Part shown: positions 18,980 to 28,305 of the stretch, piece by piece
Layout: every line of letters begins with the position of its first letter
Numbering within the stretch: the stretch's first letter is position 1
Assembly (NCBI GenBank): GCA_963669155.1
Contig: OZ022588.1
Location: 2,380,066 to 2,444,065, forward strand
Direction of reading: 5' to 3'
DNA from: Arbacia lixula
Taxonomy: Eukaryota; Echinodermata; Echinoidea; Arbacioida; Arbaciidae
DNA length: 64,000 nucleotides
Notes under the pieces: model-generated
What the model was told of the DNA's origin: nothing
Database searches by the model: none
What the model saw: the letters and a program-made list of their open reading frames with translations, nothing else
Translations under genes and position numbers: made by a program

Positions 18980-20452
18980 ATGAGTTTTGAATACACTGAG
19001 TCCATGATGGAGGGAAAGAGGTTGGATCAGGATGCCGAGCTGGATATGCTGGTGGCGGAGGTCCAACGGGGAGATGAAGAACTACAACATTCACGTACGG
19101 AAAATCAAATGTTGCAGGAGCAGAATCGCCTGCTGAGGGAGTGTTTAGAACATCTGGAAATAGAGCAATCCCCGGTGACCAGTCCAGGACTGGAGGAGGT
19201 CACCAAGACACCAAGAAGAACTATAACAGAGGAATTTTCGTCCCCACCTTCACAAGAAATAAACGAAACAGTAACACAGCAGCACCCCATGGGCGGGATA
19301 GCCCCGGAAGAAGATAATCCTCGGGTGAGATGGGTTCCCGACAAAACATCAACAGGTTTCAGGCCAGTTCAACATGGAAGGACACTAGCAGGAGGAGCAA
19401 TGGCACACCCAGAAGAAAGACAGGAAGTCGACGAATCCAGATTTGTCCCATCATTTCAAAAGGGACATATAGAGGTGCCCAGAAATAAGCCCACAGGTAG
19501 TACATGTAATGCAGACAACAGGGCAACTGGGGCATTCAGCAGCGGGCCTATACAATTTCGGGCAAATTCAGCCAGCAGGACATCCTCGAAGCCAAGTATC
19601 ATACCTGACAGGTTTGATGGGAGAACTCCATGGCATGAGTACATCAGCCACTTTGAAGCTTGTAAAGCGGCAAACGAATGGGACAATAACCAATCGAGGA
19701 TCTTTCTGGCTGCCAGTCTCAGGGGGCCTGCCCTGAAGGCCCTGGGGATCGGGGCCAGTGATTCATCGCATCTGACCTATCGAAAGCTGGTGGAGCTCCT
19801 GGAGAAGCGCTTTGGGCCAGGGCAAATGGCTGAGAATTACCTACTGGAATTGCGGTATCGCCGTCAGGGCCCCAGGGAGAGCATCCAAGAATTAGGTCAA
19901 GCCATTGGGGAGCTATCCATGCTTGCCTATCCGGAATTACCAGAGGAAGCACAGGATCGTCTGGCAAGGACACACTTCACGGAAGCAATCGAAGACCAAT
20001 CCATACGAGAGGGCGTCTTTCGTTCAAAACCCGCTACTCTCGACGAGGCCATACAAGCAGCACTGGCTACAGATAACTTCTTCAGGCTTGAAGAACAGAG
20101 AACGGGACGGCGGTACAAACAGTCGAGAGTTGTGGAGGGGGATGCATCGGCAAGTTCCACAGAGTTGTTGGAAGAGATTAAGCAGCTCAAGGCACAACTC
20201 GAAAGCCGGGACAGAGAGAACCACGAGAGGCCATCTTCATGGAGACGGCAAGGCCCATGGAGACGGAGATCAGCGACGCCTGAAGACGAATGTTTCTACT
20301 GTCGTGAAAAAGGCCACTTCAAAAGGGAGTGTCCAAAAAGACGAGAAAGGAATGAGGGACAACAATGGATGGGAAACGGAAATCGGCCAACCACCGGGCC
20401 CAGTGGATGGCCGGACCAAAACCCGGGCCAATACGAGACACAGAGACAATAG
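18980..20452 (+). CDS. Gag polyprotein of the gypsy element
   Basis: 490 aa from ATG 18980. Residues about 15-60 are heptad-like and charged, probably a coiled coil. The middle (about 210-370) resembles the retrotransposon capsid domain, with QSRIFLAASLRGPALKALG and a YRRQGPRESIQELGQAI-type stretch. One zinc knuckle CFYCREKGHFKREC (C-x2-C-x4-H-x4-C) sits near residue 436. It should form the particle and bind element RNA. The 3' end overlaps the protease frame and contains the frameshift signal at 20371. A possible splice donor lies just ahead of the ATG (18972). Confidence 0.93.
   Translation: MSFEYTESMMEGKRLDQDAELDMLVAEVQRGDEELQHSRTENQMLQEQNRLLRECLEHLEIEQSPVTSPGLEEVTKTPRRTITEEFSSPPSQEINETVTQQHPMGGIAPEEDNPRVRWVPDKTSTGFRPVQHGRTLAGGAMAHPEERQEVDESRFVPSFQKGHIEVPRNKPTGSTCNADNRATGAFSSGPIQFRANSASRTSSKPSIIPDRFDGRTPWHEYISHFEACKAANEWDNNQSRIFLAASLRGPALKALGIGASDSSHLTYRKLVELLEKRFGPGQMAENYLLELRYRRQGPRESIQELGQAIGELSMLAYPELPEEAQDRLARTHFTEAIEDQSIREGVFRSKPATLDEAIQAALATDNFFRLEEQRTGRRYKQSRVVEGDASASSTELLEEIKQLKAQLESRDRENHERPSSWRRQGPWRRRSATPEDECFYCREKGHFKRECPKRRERNEGQQWMGNGNRPTTGPSGWPDQNPGQYETQRQ
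20371..20429 (+). promoter_or_regulatory. Programmed -1 ribosomal frameshift signal (gag to protease)
   Basis: The heptamer GGGAAAC at 20371-20377 is in register as G GGA AAC in the gag frame. After a 6-nt spacer comes a hairpin: CGGCCA (20384-20389) pairs with TGGCCG (20408-20413), and inside it CCAC (20391-20394) pairs with GTGG (20403-20406). The loop holds GGCCC, which could pair with GGGCC at 20425-20429 to make a pseudoknot. Slipping by -1 leads exactly into the protease frame. The same heptamer is used at the gag-pro junction of some betaretroviruses. Confidence 0.85.
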
Positions 20453-21054
20453 GAGGGATTCAATCGAAACCCACGACACAACCAACAGTTAGAACAGACC
20501 CAAATCGAGCCCGCAGTGGGCTATTTGTCGATGTGGAAGTACGGGGCGTTAAGGCAAGGCTGTTGGTAGACACAGGAGCAACGGATACAATTTTGTCGTC
20601 AGCCTTGTATTACCGCATCGCTCGAGGGAGTAGACCACATCTGAGGACCAGTGACTTAGGCGTGCGTAATGCAGACGGTAGTCAACTGGATACACTGGGC
20701 AGGGGATCGGTCGAGCTGCGAGTCGGGACCCAGATCTCTTCTCTACAGGTGGTATTCGGCAACACCAATAAACTAGACGGAATCCTAGGAATGGACTTCC
20801 TGCTTCAAAACCGCGCAAGTCTTGACCTCAAAAGAATGGAGCTGAACCTGGACGGAGAAAAAATTAGATGTACCGATGGCCAAGGAGGGACGTTTTGCGC
20901 CAGGGTGCTTGTAGGAGAGACTACGAGAGTCCCAGCGGGTCACGAAGTACTGATCACGGGTCAAGTGAAGTCCAGGAGATGTTGGTGGCCCGGGTGCTTG
21001 TGGAGTCCACCGATGGCAAGATCCCTGTCCGGATATTTAACCCAGGCCAGATAG
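20377..21054 (+). CDS. Protease region of the gypsy element (frameshift product)
   Basis: This frame is entered from gag by the -1 shift. It encodes a retropepsin: LLVDTGATDTILS carries the catalytic DTGA near 20568, and ILGMDFL is the usual downstream flap/helix motif. Family members normally run on into RT in one frame. Here the frame ends at 21054, after reading out of phase from about 20965. The homologous continuation (EVQEMLVARVLVES onward) is in the next frame, so the join appears broken by a 1-nt change. Confidence 0.85.
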   Translation, partial: RKSANHRAQWMAGPKPGPIRDTETIGGIQSKPTTQPTVRTDPNRARSGLFVDVEVRGVKARLLVDTGATDTILSSALYYRIARGSRPHLRTSDLGVRNADGSQLDTLGRGSVELRVGTQISSLQVVFGNTNKLDGILGMDFLLQNRASLDLKRMELNLDGEKIRCTDGQGGTFCARVLVGETTRVPAGHEVLITGQVKSRRCWWPGCLWSPPMARSLSGYLTQAR

Positions 21055-24000
21055 ACTGTGTCATCAAACAGGGTACCCTGGCAGGGTATATCTCCCCGGT
21101 ATCAGAGGTTGACATTGAAGACACCCACGACAACGAAATAGACGGTAAGGACAAGGCCCCAATACCTGACCATCTAATAGATCTCTATCAGCGGAGCAAA
21201 CAAGGGGTAGAGGATACTCATCACAGCAAGATTGCCAAGTTACTATGTGACTACCAGGATATATTCGCAACATCAGACGCAGACATTGGTCGGACGGACA
21301 AGGTCCGCCATGGGATCAATACTGGAGACCACCCACCAATCAAGGAAAGACCTCGACGGTTCCCACCCAAGGAGCAGACAGAAATAGACCGCCAGGTAAA
21401 GCAGCTTCTGGACAATGGCATGATAGAGCCCTCAGATAGCCCCTGGGCTTCCAATGTAGTCCTTGTGAAAAAGAAGGACGGGTCCAAGCGATTCTGTGTC
21501 TATTACAGACGACTAAACAATCTGACCATTAAAGATGCCTACCCGATTCCCCGAATCGATGATTCATTGGACGCCCTGGGCGGGTCAAGGTGGTTTTCGA
21601 CATTGGATCTGGCTTCGGGGTATTGGCAGGTGGAGCTGGAAGAGGAGGCCCGGAAAAAGTCAGCTTTCGTTGTTAGAGGAGGCCTGTACTGCTGGAAGGT
21701 GATGCCCTTCGGCCTCAGTGGGGCTCCTGCTACGTTTGAAAGGCTGATGGAGCGTGTGCTGGCAGGGCTACATTGGGAGACTCTACTGGTGTACCTGGAC
21801 GATGTCATTGTGTATGCCAAGACGGTAGAAGATGAACTGAGTCGACTGGGCACAGTCTTTCAGCGCCTACGAGAGGCAGGACTGAAACTCAAAGCCAAGA
21901 AATGTCACCTTTTCAAAGAAAGCGTCCTCTACCTTGGTCACGTGGTATCCGGTAATGGGATATCGACTGACCCGGAGAAGGTCAAGGCGGTAGAGGAATG
22001 GCAGACCCCTGCTTGTGTGAAAGAGGTGCAAAGTTTCCTTGGGCTAGCCTCGTACTACCGTAGGTTCATCGCCGGATTCTCCAACATCGCTAGGCCTCTG
22101 CATCGTCTAACGGAGAAGGGCCAACCATTCACATGGACGGACGACTGTGAAGCGGCGTTCCAGGACCTGAAGAAGCGGTTGGTGGAAGCACCCATCTTGG
22201 CCTATCCCGACCCCGAGCAAGAGTACATCCTGGACACCGATGCCAGCAATTACGGCATTGGAGCCGTCTTATCCCAAGTACAGGATGGCAAAGAGAAGGT
22301 CATATCCTATGCAAGCAGAACACTCAACAAAGCTGAAAGAAACTACTGCACCACACGGAAAGAACTTCTAGCTGTTGTGGTGTTCTTGAAACAATTCAGG
22401 CAATACATCTATGGACAAAGGTTGACAGTCCGGACCGATCACGTGGCCCTCCGTTGGCTCCTCAACTTCCGGGATATCCAAGGTCAGATGGCGAGGTGGT
22501 TGCAAGTGATTGCCGAGTATGATCTCACGATCATACATCGTGCCGGGAGATCACATGCTAACGCCGATAGCCTATCCAGACGACCATGCACGGATTGTAA
22601 ACAATGTGGCTCGGTGGAGAGAGATTCGACTGGGACGGAGAGTAAGATGGAACCAAAGGTGGACGTAGAGCCGGAGAATTCGGCGGAAATAAAGGTCGTC
22701 ACAGTGGAACCAGCAGTCGACACTACCACCTTAAGCCAACTGCAAGCCGATGATCCCTCCATCGGATGGATCATCGAAAGAAAGAAACAAGGAATGGGCA
22801 GACCGGATTGGTCTGTTATGTCTTCTAGAGCAAGTGCGGACAAGTCTTACTGGAGAATGTGGGATCAGCTAGAAGTAAAACAAGAAGTCCTGTACCGGAA
22901 ATGGGAATCGGACGAAGGAGACCAGACCAAGTGGCATGTCGTCCTACCGGAAAAAATGAGAAAAGAGGTAGTACAGGAGCTACATGGCGGAAAGTCTAGC
23001 GGCCACTTGGGAATGAAGAAGACGACGGGCAAGGTCCGCATGAGATTCTACTGGGTCGGGATGGATGCAGATATTCGTTCCGTAGTCCGCAAGTGTGATG
23101 TGTGCGCCCGGAGAAAAACCCCACTCAAGAAGAGAAAGGCTCCCTTGCAGCAAGAGTCCGTAGGTGCCCCGATGGAGCGAGTGGCCCTGGACGTTGTTGG
23201 CCCCTTACCCGAGACAGAGAGAGGGAATAAGTACATCCTGGTAGTGGGGGATTATTTCAGCAAATGGATGGAAGCCTACCCCATACCAGACCAGACAGCA
23301 CAGACCGTTGCAGAGAAGTTTGTCAACGAGTTTACCTGTCGCTTCGGCGTGCCGACTGTGCTACACTCAGATCAAGGGCGCAACTTTGAGTCCCAAGTTT
23401 TTAAGGAAATGTGTGACATCCTGGGCATCGACAAGACCAGGACGACCCCATACAATCCTAAATCGGATGGCTTGATAGAGAAGTTCAACCATACCCTTAT
23501 CACTACCGTGTCTATGATGATAGAACTGCACAACCGGCAACGAGATTGGGACTTGAAGGTCCCACTGGCCCTCTTCGCGTACCGGTCGGCCCCCCAGGAG
23601 TCTACTGGAGAAACCCCCAACATGTTAATGTTGGGCAGGGAGCTGTCATTGCCCATTGACCTCACCATGGAGGCCGGCAACCTCGGGGAAGTGGTCGATT
23701 CCTACCCCGAAACAGACTTTGCCTACAATTTGAGGAAGGGGATGCGAAGGGCCCACCAAAGAGCCAGAGACAACATGGCGGAGAGTGCACGGCGGCAGAA
23801 AAAGACATATGACCGGAAAGCAGAGGGGAGCAGTTTCAGAATCGGTGATTTCGTCTGGCTCCATAACACTGCCAAGACAAAAGGGGTATCCCCAAAGCTG
23901 CAACAAAGATGGCATGGACCATATCTGATTATCGACAAATTATCAGATGTGACCTGCAGAATCCAAGAGCGGAAAAACGCAAAAAAGAGAGTGGTACACG

Positions 24001-24284
24001 TCGACCGATTGAAGCCGTATTCTGGTGAAACTCTACACTCGTGGGTAGAAGAGGCTGGCGGAGGCAGTGACGCCCTTTCACAGGGGCAGGATCGTCACGA
24101 GCTTCCAACTCAACCGGAAGAAGGGCCTGACATAGGAACAGAGGATCAACCGGAGCCTAACGAGCTCGAAAGCGAAGGCCAGGGCGAAGACCCCAATTCC
24201 TCAATGTCGGCACGATCCCCTTTAACAAGACGAAACCCTCATAGAATTCGAAGACCACCTCGTAGATATGCAGATGAGCCCTGA
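20868..24284 (+). CDS. Reverse transcriptase / RNase H / integrase of the gypsy element
   Basis: Open for 1138 codons from 20868, although the first 30 or so residues are probably out-of-phase protease sequence and not a true start. RT: FCVYYRRLN near residue 207 (usually FCVDYRRLN), TLDLASGYW, and YLDD near 307. RNase H: DTDASNYGIG near 456 with later acidic residues. Integrase: HHCC zinc region from about 705 (HGGKSSGHLG ... CDVCARRK), then the DDE residues in LDVVGPL, HSDQGRNF and GLIEKFNH. A GPY/F-type module (WHGPYLI) sits near 1014. All catalytic residues I looked for are present. Confidence 0.93.
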   Translation: MYRWPRRDVLRQGACRRDYESPSGSRSTDHGSSEVQEMLVARVLVESTDGKIPVRIFNPGQIDCVIKQGTLAGYISPVSEVDIEDTHDNEIDGKDKAPIPDHLIDLYQRSKQGVEDTHHSKIAKLLCDYQDIFATSDADIGRTDKVRHGINTGDHPPIKERPRRFPPKEQTEIDRQVKQLLDNGMIEPSDSPWASNVVLVKKKDGSKRFCVYYRRLNNLTIKDAYPIPRIDDSLDALGGSRWFSTLDLASGYWQVELEEEARKKSAFVVRGGLYCWKVMPFGLSGAPATFERLMERVLAGLHWETLLVYLDDVIVYAKTVEDELSRLGTVFQRLREAGLKLKAKKCHLFKESVLYLGHVVSGNGISTDPEKVKAVEEWQTPACVKEVQSFLGLASYYRRFIAGFSNIARPLHRLTEKGQPFTWTDDCEAAFQDLKKRLVEAPILAYPDPEQEYILDTDASNYGIGAVLSQVQDGKEKVISYASRTLNKAERNYCTTRKELLAVVVFLKQFRQYIYGQRLTVRTDHVALRWLLNFRDIQGQMARWLQVIAEYDLTIIHRAGRSHANADSLSRRPCTDCKQCGSVERDSTGTESKMEPKVDVEPENSAEIKVVTVEPAVDTTTLSQLQADDPSIGWIIERKKQGMGRPDWSVMSSRASADKSYWRMWDQLEVKQEVLYRKWESDEGDQTKWHVVLPEKMRKEVVQELHGGKSSGHLGMKKTTGKVRMRFYWVGMDADIRSVVRKCDVCARRKTPLKKRKAPLQQESVGAPMERVALDVVGPLPETERGNKYILVVGDYFSKWMEAYPIPDQTAQTVAEKFVNEFTCRFGVPTVLHSDQGRNFESQVFKEMCDILGIDKTRTTPYNPKSDGLIEKFNHTLITTVSMMIELHNRQRDWDLKVPLALFAYRSAPQESTGETPNMLMLGRELSLPIDLTMEAGNLGEVVDSYPETDFAYNLRKGMRRAHQRARDNMAESARRQKKTYDRKAEGSSFRIGDFVWLHNTAKTKGVSPKLQQRWHGPYLIIDKLSDVTCRIQERKNAKKRVVHVDRLKPYSGETLHSWVEEAGGGSDALSQGQDRHELPTQPEEGPDIGTEDQPEPNELESEGQGEDPNSSMSARSPLTRRNPHRIRRPPRRYADEP

Positions 24285-24422
24285 TGTGACGTACATGAAA
24301 GTACTGTCTCCTAACGATGTAAATAATGTAAATAGTCACTGCATGTTGAGAAGCACGTCAGATCTCACCTATTAACCCAACATGTCCCGGTGTTTGTATT
24401 TTCATACAGATCATTAAATAGA

Positions 24423-25424
24423 ATGCCCCGACACGAGCAAAACACCGTCAAGTGCTACACCTGTCAGCGCTATTTCAACCACCAACGCAGCCTGGACCGG
24501 CATAAAGAGGTCGAACATAAGCGGAGAGGAGGTCATTGCTGCAAACGCTGCGGACGACGTTTTACTAGGAGGGATAACCTCCTGGTCCACTACCGGCGGC
24601 AGCACCCATATCCACGTGAAGCCCTGCCCCCTAATGGACACCGCAGGGAAGACCGACGGCGCTCAAGGAGCCCCAAGCGACGCAGAGGTGACAGCCGCTC
24701 TAGATCCCCAGTGGTGAAACGACACATCCAGAGCACCATCACCCGCCCCGAGGAAAAGCCGCAGGAAAGCGGGCCACCTCCTGAAATAGAGGTAAACGTG
24801 TCGCCGGAGACGAGGGAGGAGGTAGAACCTGCTATGATGAGCCGGCCGTCTCCCATCATACAACCAACAAGCGGCAAGCCGCGAGGAATGTTGGCGATGA
24901 TAAAACCGGAGGAGTCTGAGGCCTCAGACTCGGAAGAGGAAGTTGAGGCATACGCGGCCGGGGGAGACGACGTTGAGGTAGGCCGTACCGACGAGGAAGA
25001 AGCTATAGTCCCGGAGATCCGACGCATCCAGATTGGCCGCCCGGTGGGTGAGCTATCTGCTACGGCCGTGCTTCAAAATCAGCGGGTCCAAGTTGGGGAG
25101 CAGTCCTCCCAGGCTGTGTTCCGCGCGGGGGAAAAACTCTGGGAGGAGAGCCGGGAAAGGAGGTACGAGGTCGTGTTCCTGCGGGCGGGAACCAGCCAAG
25201 GGCCTCAACGCCCTACCCCGTTGCACCGCGTTGAGGGAGGTGTGGCCAAGGAGCAGATGTCCCAGGATGAGCTGGCCAAACTACTGGTGGGTCGCGTCAA
25301 AAAGATCACGGAAACCATCAACGAGACTACCTACCACGGAGGGATGGTGAGCTCCAAGCGGGAAACGCGCACCGACTTTTGCGTAGACGTCGTCGCCGGG
25401 GTGGACGAAACCCAGAGAATTTAG
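24423..25424 (+). CDS. ORF3 of the gypsy element: two C2H2 zinc fingers, RS and acidic regions
   Basis: 333 aa from ATG 24423, lying between pol and the 3' LTR where env sits in gypsy-type retroviruses. Two adjacent fingers of the form C-x2-C-x12-H-x4-H occur near residues 10-55 (CYTC...H...H and CKRC...H...H). They are followed by an Arg/Ser-rich basic stretch (RRSRSPKRRRGDSRSRSP), an acidic Glu/Asp segment and a C terminus I do not recognise. No signal peptide or membrane segment is seen, so it is not an envelope. A 3' splice site (TTTTCATACAG, ending 24409) lies 13 nt before the ATG. It may bind nucleic acid; role unknown. Confidence 0.85.
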   Translation: MPRHEQNTVKCYTCQRYFNHQRSLDRHKEVEHKRRGGHCCKRCGRRFTRRDNLLVHYRRQHPYPREALPPNGHRREDRRRSRSPKRRRGDSRSRSPVVKRHIQSTITRPEEKPQESGPPPEIEVNVSPETREEVEPAMMSRPSPIIQPTSGKPRGMLAMIKPEESEASDSEEEVEAYAAGGDDVEVGRTDEEEAIVPEIRRIQIGRPVGELSATAVLQNQRVQVGEQSSQAVFRAGEKLWEESRERRYEVVFLRAGTSQGPQRPTPLHRVEGGVAKEQMSQDELAKLLVGRVKKITETINETTYHGGMVSSKRETRTDFCVDVVAGVDETQRI

Positions 25425-26041
25425 ATACCTCATAATTATAAACAGTTTTGTATTCAATTGTATGAACTGCTAATAAGAGAGCTTTGTTTTTTTTGTTTTG
25501 TAATATTTTATCCATCATGTCAAGTACTATATGATGTCAATACCTCATTTCCGACCCAAAGTTGCCAAAAGTGCCAATGATTTGCCAAAGATGACTTGTA
25601 TTTTGATACTGACCGTACGTGCTTTAGTGGTAACTTATAACTTAGTAGTTTTACACGGTATCTGATTTATACATTCCTTACCAACAGGGTGGAGATAGTT
25701 ACTTAAGAGGATGTACTGTCATTTTGTTATCCCTGGTAGGGATAGAGTAATTTTTGTAAATAGCTGTTTGTCTGTTGGGGCAGTTATGTTTTAACTGCTA
25801 TGTAACGCATGTTTTTACTGCATTGTAATGTTATGTTTTGGAGCTAACGGCATGAAGGGTAAAGGCTGACGCTACCAGTTGACGGGGAAACAAAGCCTGT
25901 CCTTCGTTTGTTTCGAGAGGGGTAAACGCCTCTTTAAAGCCTTGTTTATGACATTATTTTGTTTAACTTTGTATATATTTCATCAATCATTTCGTTGTTT
26001 TAATGTGTACAATCAGCCTCTAGTCAGGGACTGACTAGTCT

Positions 26042-26054
26042 TGGGGAGGGGCTA
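26042..26054 (+). promoter_or_regulatory. Polypurine tract of the gypsy element
   Basis: A purine run GGGGAGGGG lies immediately before the 3' LTR and is the expected plus-strand primer. The 630 bp between ORF3 and this site are otherwise non-coding. Confidence 0.75.
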
Positions 26055-26547
26055 TGTCACGAAATGATGTACAAGTGTGTGCATTCGCCGTACTGGGCGA
26101 AGGAGTTACAAATTACACACGGGTATTGGATTACGCACGGGTGTAGTAACACGTACGCTTGGGTTTGGTGCGTAGGCCGGGAGTAGAGAGAAGGGAGTTA
26201 GAATGTAGACACCGGCAGGTTAGGACGTGTCCGGGCGGCGCCTGTAGAACTAGAGAGGGACTCGGGGGGTATCGCAAGCCAGCTAGGCGACGGCGGAGCG
26301 GGATTTGAATAAGAATTGTTCTGCATTATAACTGAAACTGTCTCTCGGATATACAAGGCAAGTAAAACCAATGACTTCGTATTCCACATAATTCACTGGC
26401 GTGACCGTGTCTTTATTTGTTGTTAGAGAGCGTGATGCAGGTGACTGTCAGGAATACATTGATGGAATGTATGTTGGTGTTGGTCTACAAAAATAATCCA
26501 CAAAAGATCCCTCATAGACGGAAATAGGAAAACCCAGTTCCGTTACA
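26055..26547 (+). repeat. 3' LTR of the gypsy element
   Basis: 493 bp matching the 5' LTR. It is followed by ATATACAG; with the last LTR base the flank reads AATAT, matching the AATAT before the 5' LTR. Confidence 0.95.
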
Positions 26548-26730
26548 ATATACAGATGAACCATAAAACATTATTACATGTTTGCAAAAACAGATAACAA
26601 GAATGTCTCAACAACATGCTTGATGAAATTACGAATACATGACTGTACAGGTATTGCGTAACACACAATGACTAACTCTATAGTCCAATTCAGTTCAAGT
26701 AGTATCGTGGGAAATGTAACTTGAACTTAT

Positions 26731-28305
26731 TTAATGGGAATATGCAAACCCATAGCGCTCTGGAGGTCTCCTGTCGCGAACAGGGTAGCTTTTGCGAGGT
26801 TCGTGGTTCTCGCCACGTGGTTCGCTCGGGCTCTCTGGCGTGGCCATCAGCGGTGCCAGTGCGGGTGGGGGCCCCGTGAACGCGGCATTCTCGACGTCGC
26901 TGGCTCCGCCCACATGTACGCTGTGCTTCGGGCGGCCTAAACCACTAAGCTCGCTGGTTCGCTTTCGTAGTTGATCAGCGTGTCGGTCATGCGCTGCCTT
27001 CTTCTTCCCCCGCTGATCATGAGCACGGGATGTGACATCTGGTCGCGTGCGATCCACGGCGGTCGTCAACCGGCGACCCATGAGCAATTCTGCCGGCGAA
27101 ATGCCCGTCGTGGTATGGGGGGTCGTGCGATATTGCAGCAGAAATCGAGCAACGCGTGCATCGATAGATCCTTCCGACATCCGTTTCATCGCGTCTTTGA
27201 ATGTGCGGACGGCGCGTTGTGTAAGGTCATTCGGTGATGGGTGGTACGGAGAAGATATCGAGTGCGAGACCCCGTTCTTCCTCAAGAACTCGCCAAACGC
27301 TTTGCTCGAAAACGCCGGCCCGTTGTCAGACACGACCTTATCTGGCAGACCGTGTGTCGCGAAAACGCTCCGCAACTTGTCAATCGTGGTCAGCGCGTTC
27401 GTTGATGCGACTGGAATCACCTCCATCCATTTGGAGTGTGCGTCAACCACGATCAAGAAAAACTTGCCCATAAATGGGCCCGTGTGATCAACATGTAGCC
27501 GCGACCACGGACGCGATGGCTGGAACCCCCGAGATAACAGCGGATCGCGGCGTGTCCACGTGCGAATCTCATCCGTGGTGATCGGGGAGGCGTCCAATGT
27601 TTCCATGAGTAGGACGGTTTCCGCTGCTTTGCAAGATCGAGGCTCAGGGACGTCGGATGATACGGAAGGCGCGTTAATCCGGGTCCAGTCCAGCTTGATC
27701 TCTCGCAGCCAGTCCCTGCCGAGGAGGCTAGGTCCGTCACCGCCCACCACTACCAGTGTCAAATCGTGTGACTTCTGGTCGTAATCTACCCTGACATCGA
27801 TTTCGCCTTTGATGTCCAGTACTCCGCCAGTGTATGTCCTCAACTTCTTCGATGACGGTTTTAGGTGTCTCCCTGGCCAAGATTGTTCGACGTTGCTCGC
27901 TGAAATTAGTGACAATGACGCCCCCGTATCAATTTCCATGTCATTCTCGACACCATCGACCAGCAGTGTGACGTTCATCGCGGGGTTAGATCTCGCTCTC
28001 ACATTGTAAAGCGAATACGCTTGTGCCTCAATGTCTTCGTCGGGGGTCAAATGGTCATTTGACCTCATCTGCCCGTTCGTCTGCCCATCGTCGACGATCT
28101 GCACGTTGCCCTCACGTTTCATGCCTCTACACACCCGAGCGATGTGCCCTGTCTTACGGCAGTTAAAACAGGTGTTGGTTTTGAACCGACATTCATCCGG
28201 AGAGTGAGAGGTGTTCCCACGTACAACGATAGCAAGGTTTCCGGGATCGTGGGGGCGAGCTCGACGATGACTGGAACTTATGTACGTCACCATGGCCCGC
28301 TGCAT
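26731..28305 (-). pseudogene. Deleted Pol of the Mag-like element (protease and integrase, no RT)
   Basis: About 524 codons, open throughout. It begins with a zinc knuckle (CFNCRKTGHIARVC) and a protease (MEIDTGASLSLI), then LGRDWLREIKLDW. It then jumps near 27650 straight to sequence normally found just before integrase (EIRTWTRRDPLLSRG). A second gap near 27535 removes the integrase zinc finger. The integrase core follows (LHVDHTGPF, VVSDNGPAF), but the third catalytic residue is Gln (NDLTQRAV, codon 27217-27219) where relatives have Glu. RT and RNase H are absent, so it could not copy itself. Confidence 0.88.

Larger units (their letters stand above)
17614..26547 (+). mobile_element. Ty3/gypsy LTR retrotransposon with an extra zinc-finger ORF
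   Basis: An 8934-bp element with 493-bp LTRs (17614-18106, 26055-26547) starting TGTCACG and ending GTTACA; I saw one difference between them. It lies inside the 3' part of the Mag-like element, flanked by ATAT/AATAT. Order: 5' LTR, tRNA-Leu primer site, CTGCAG-rich leader, gag, protease by -1 frameshift, RT-RNaseH-integrase, a separate C2H2 zinc-finger ORF, purine tract, 3' LTR. The only visible defect is a 1-nt shift between protease and RT near 20960. It is clearly recent and was probably active not long ago. Confidence 0.94.
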
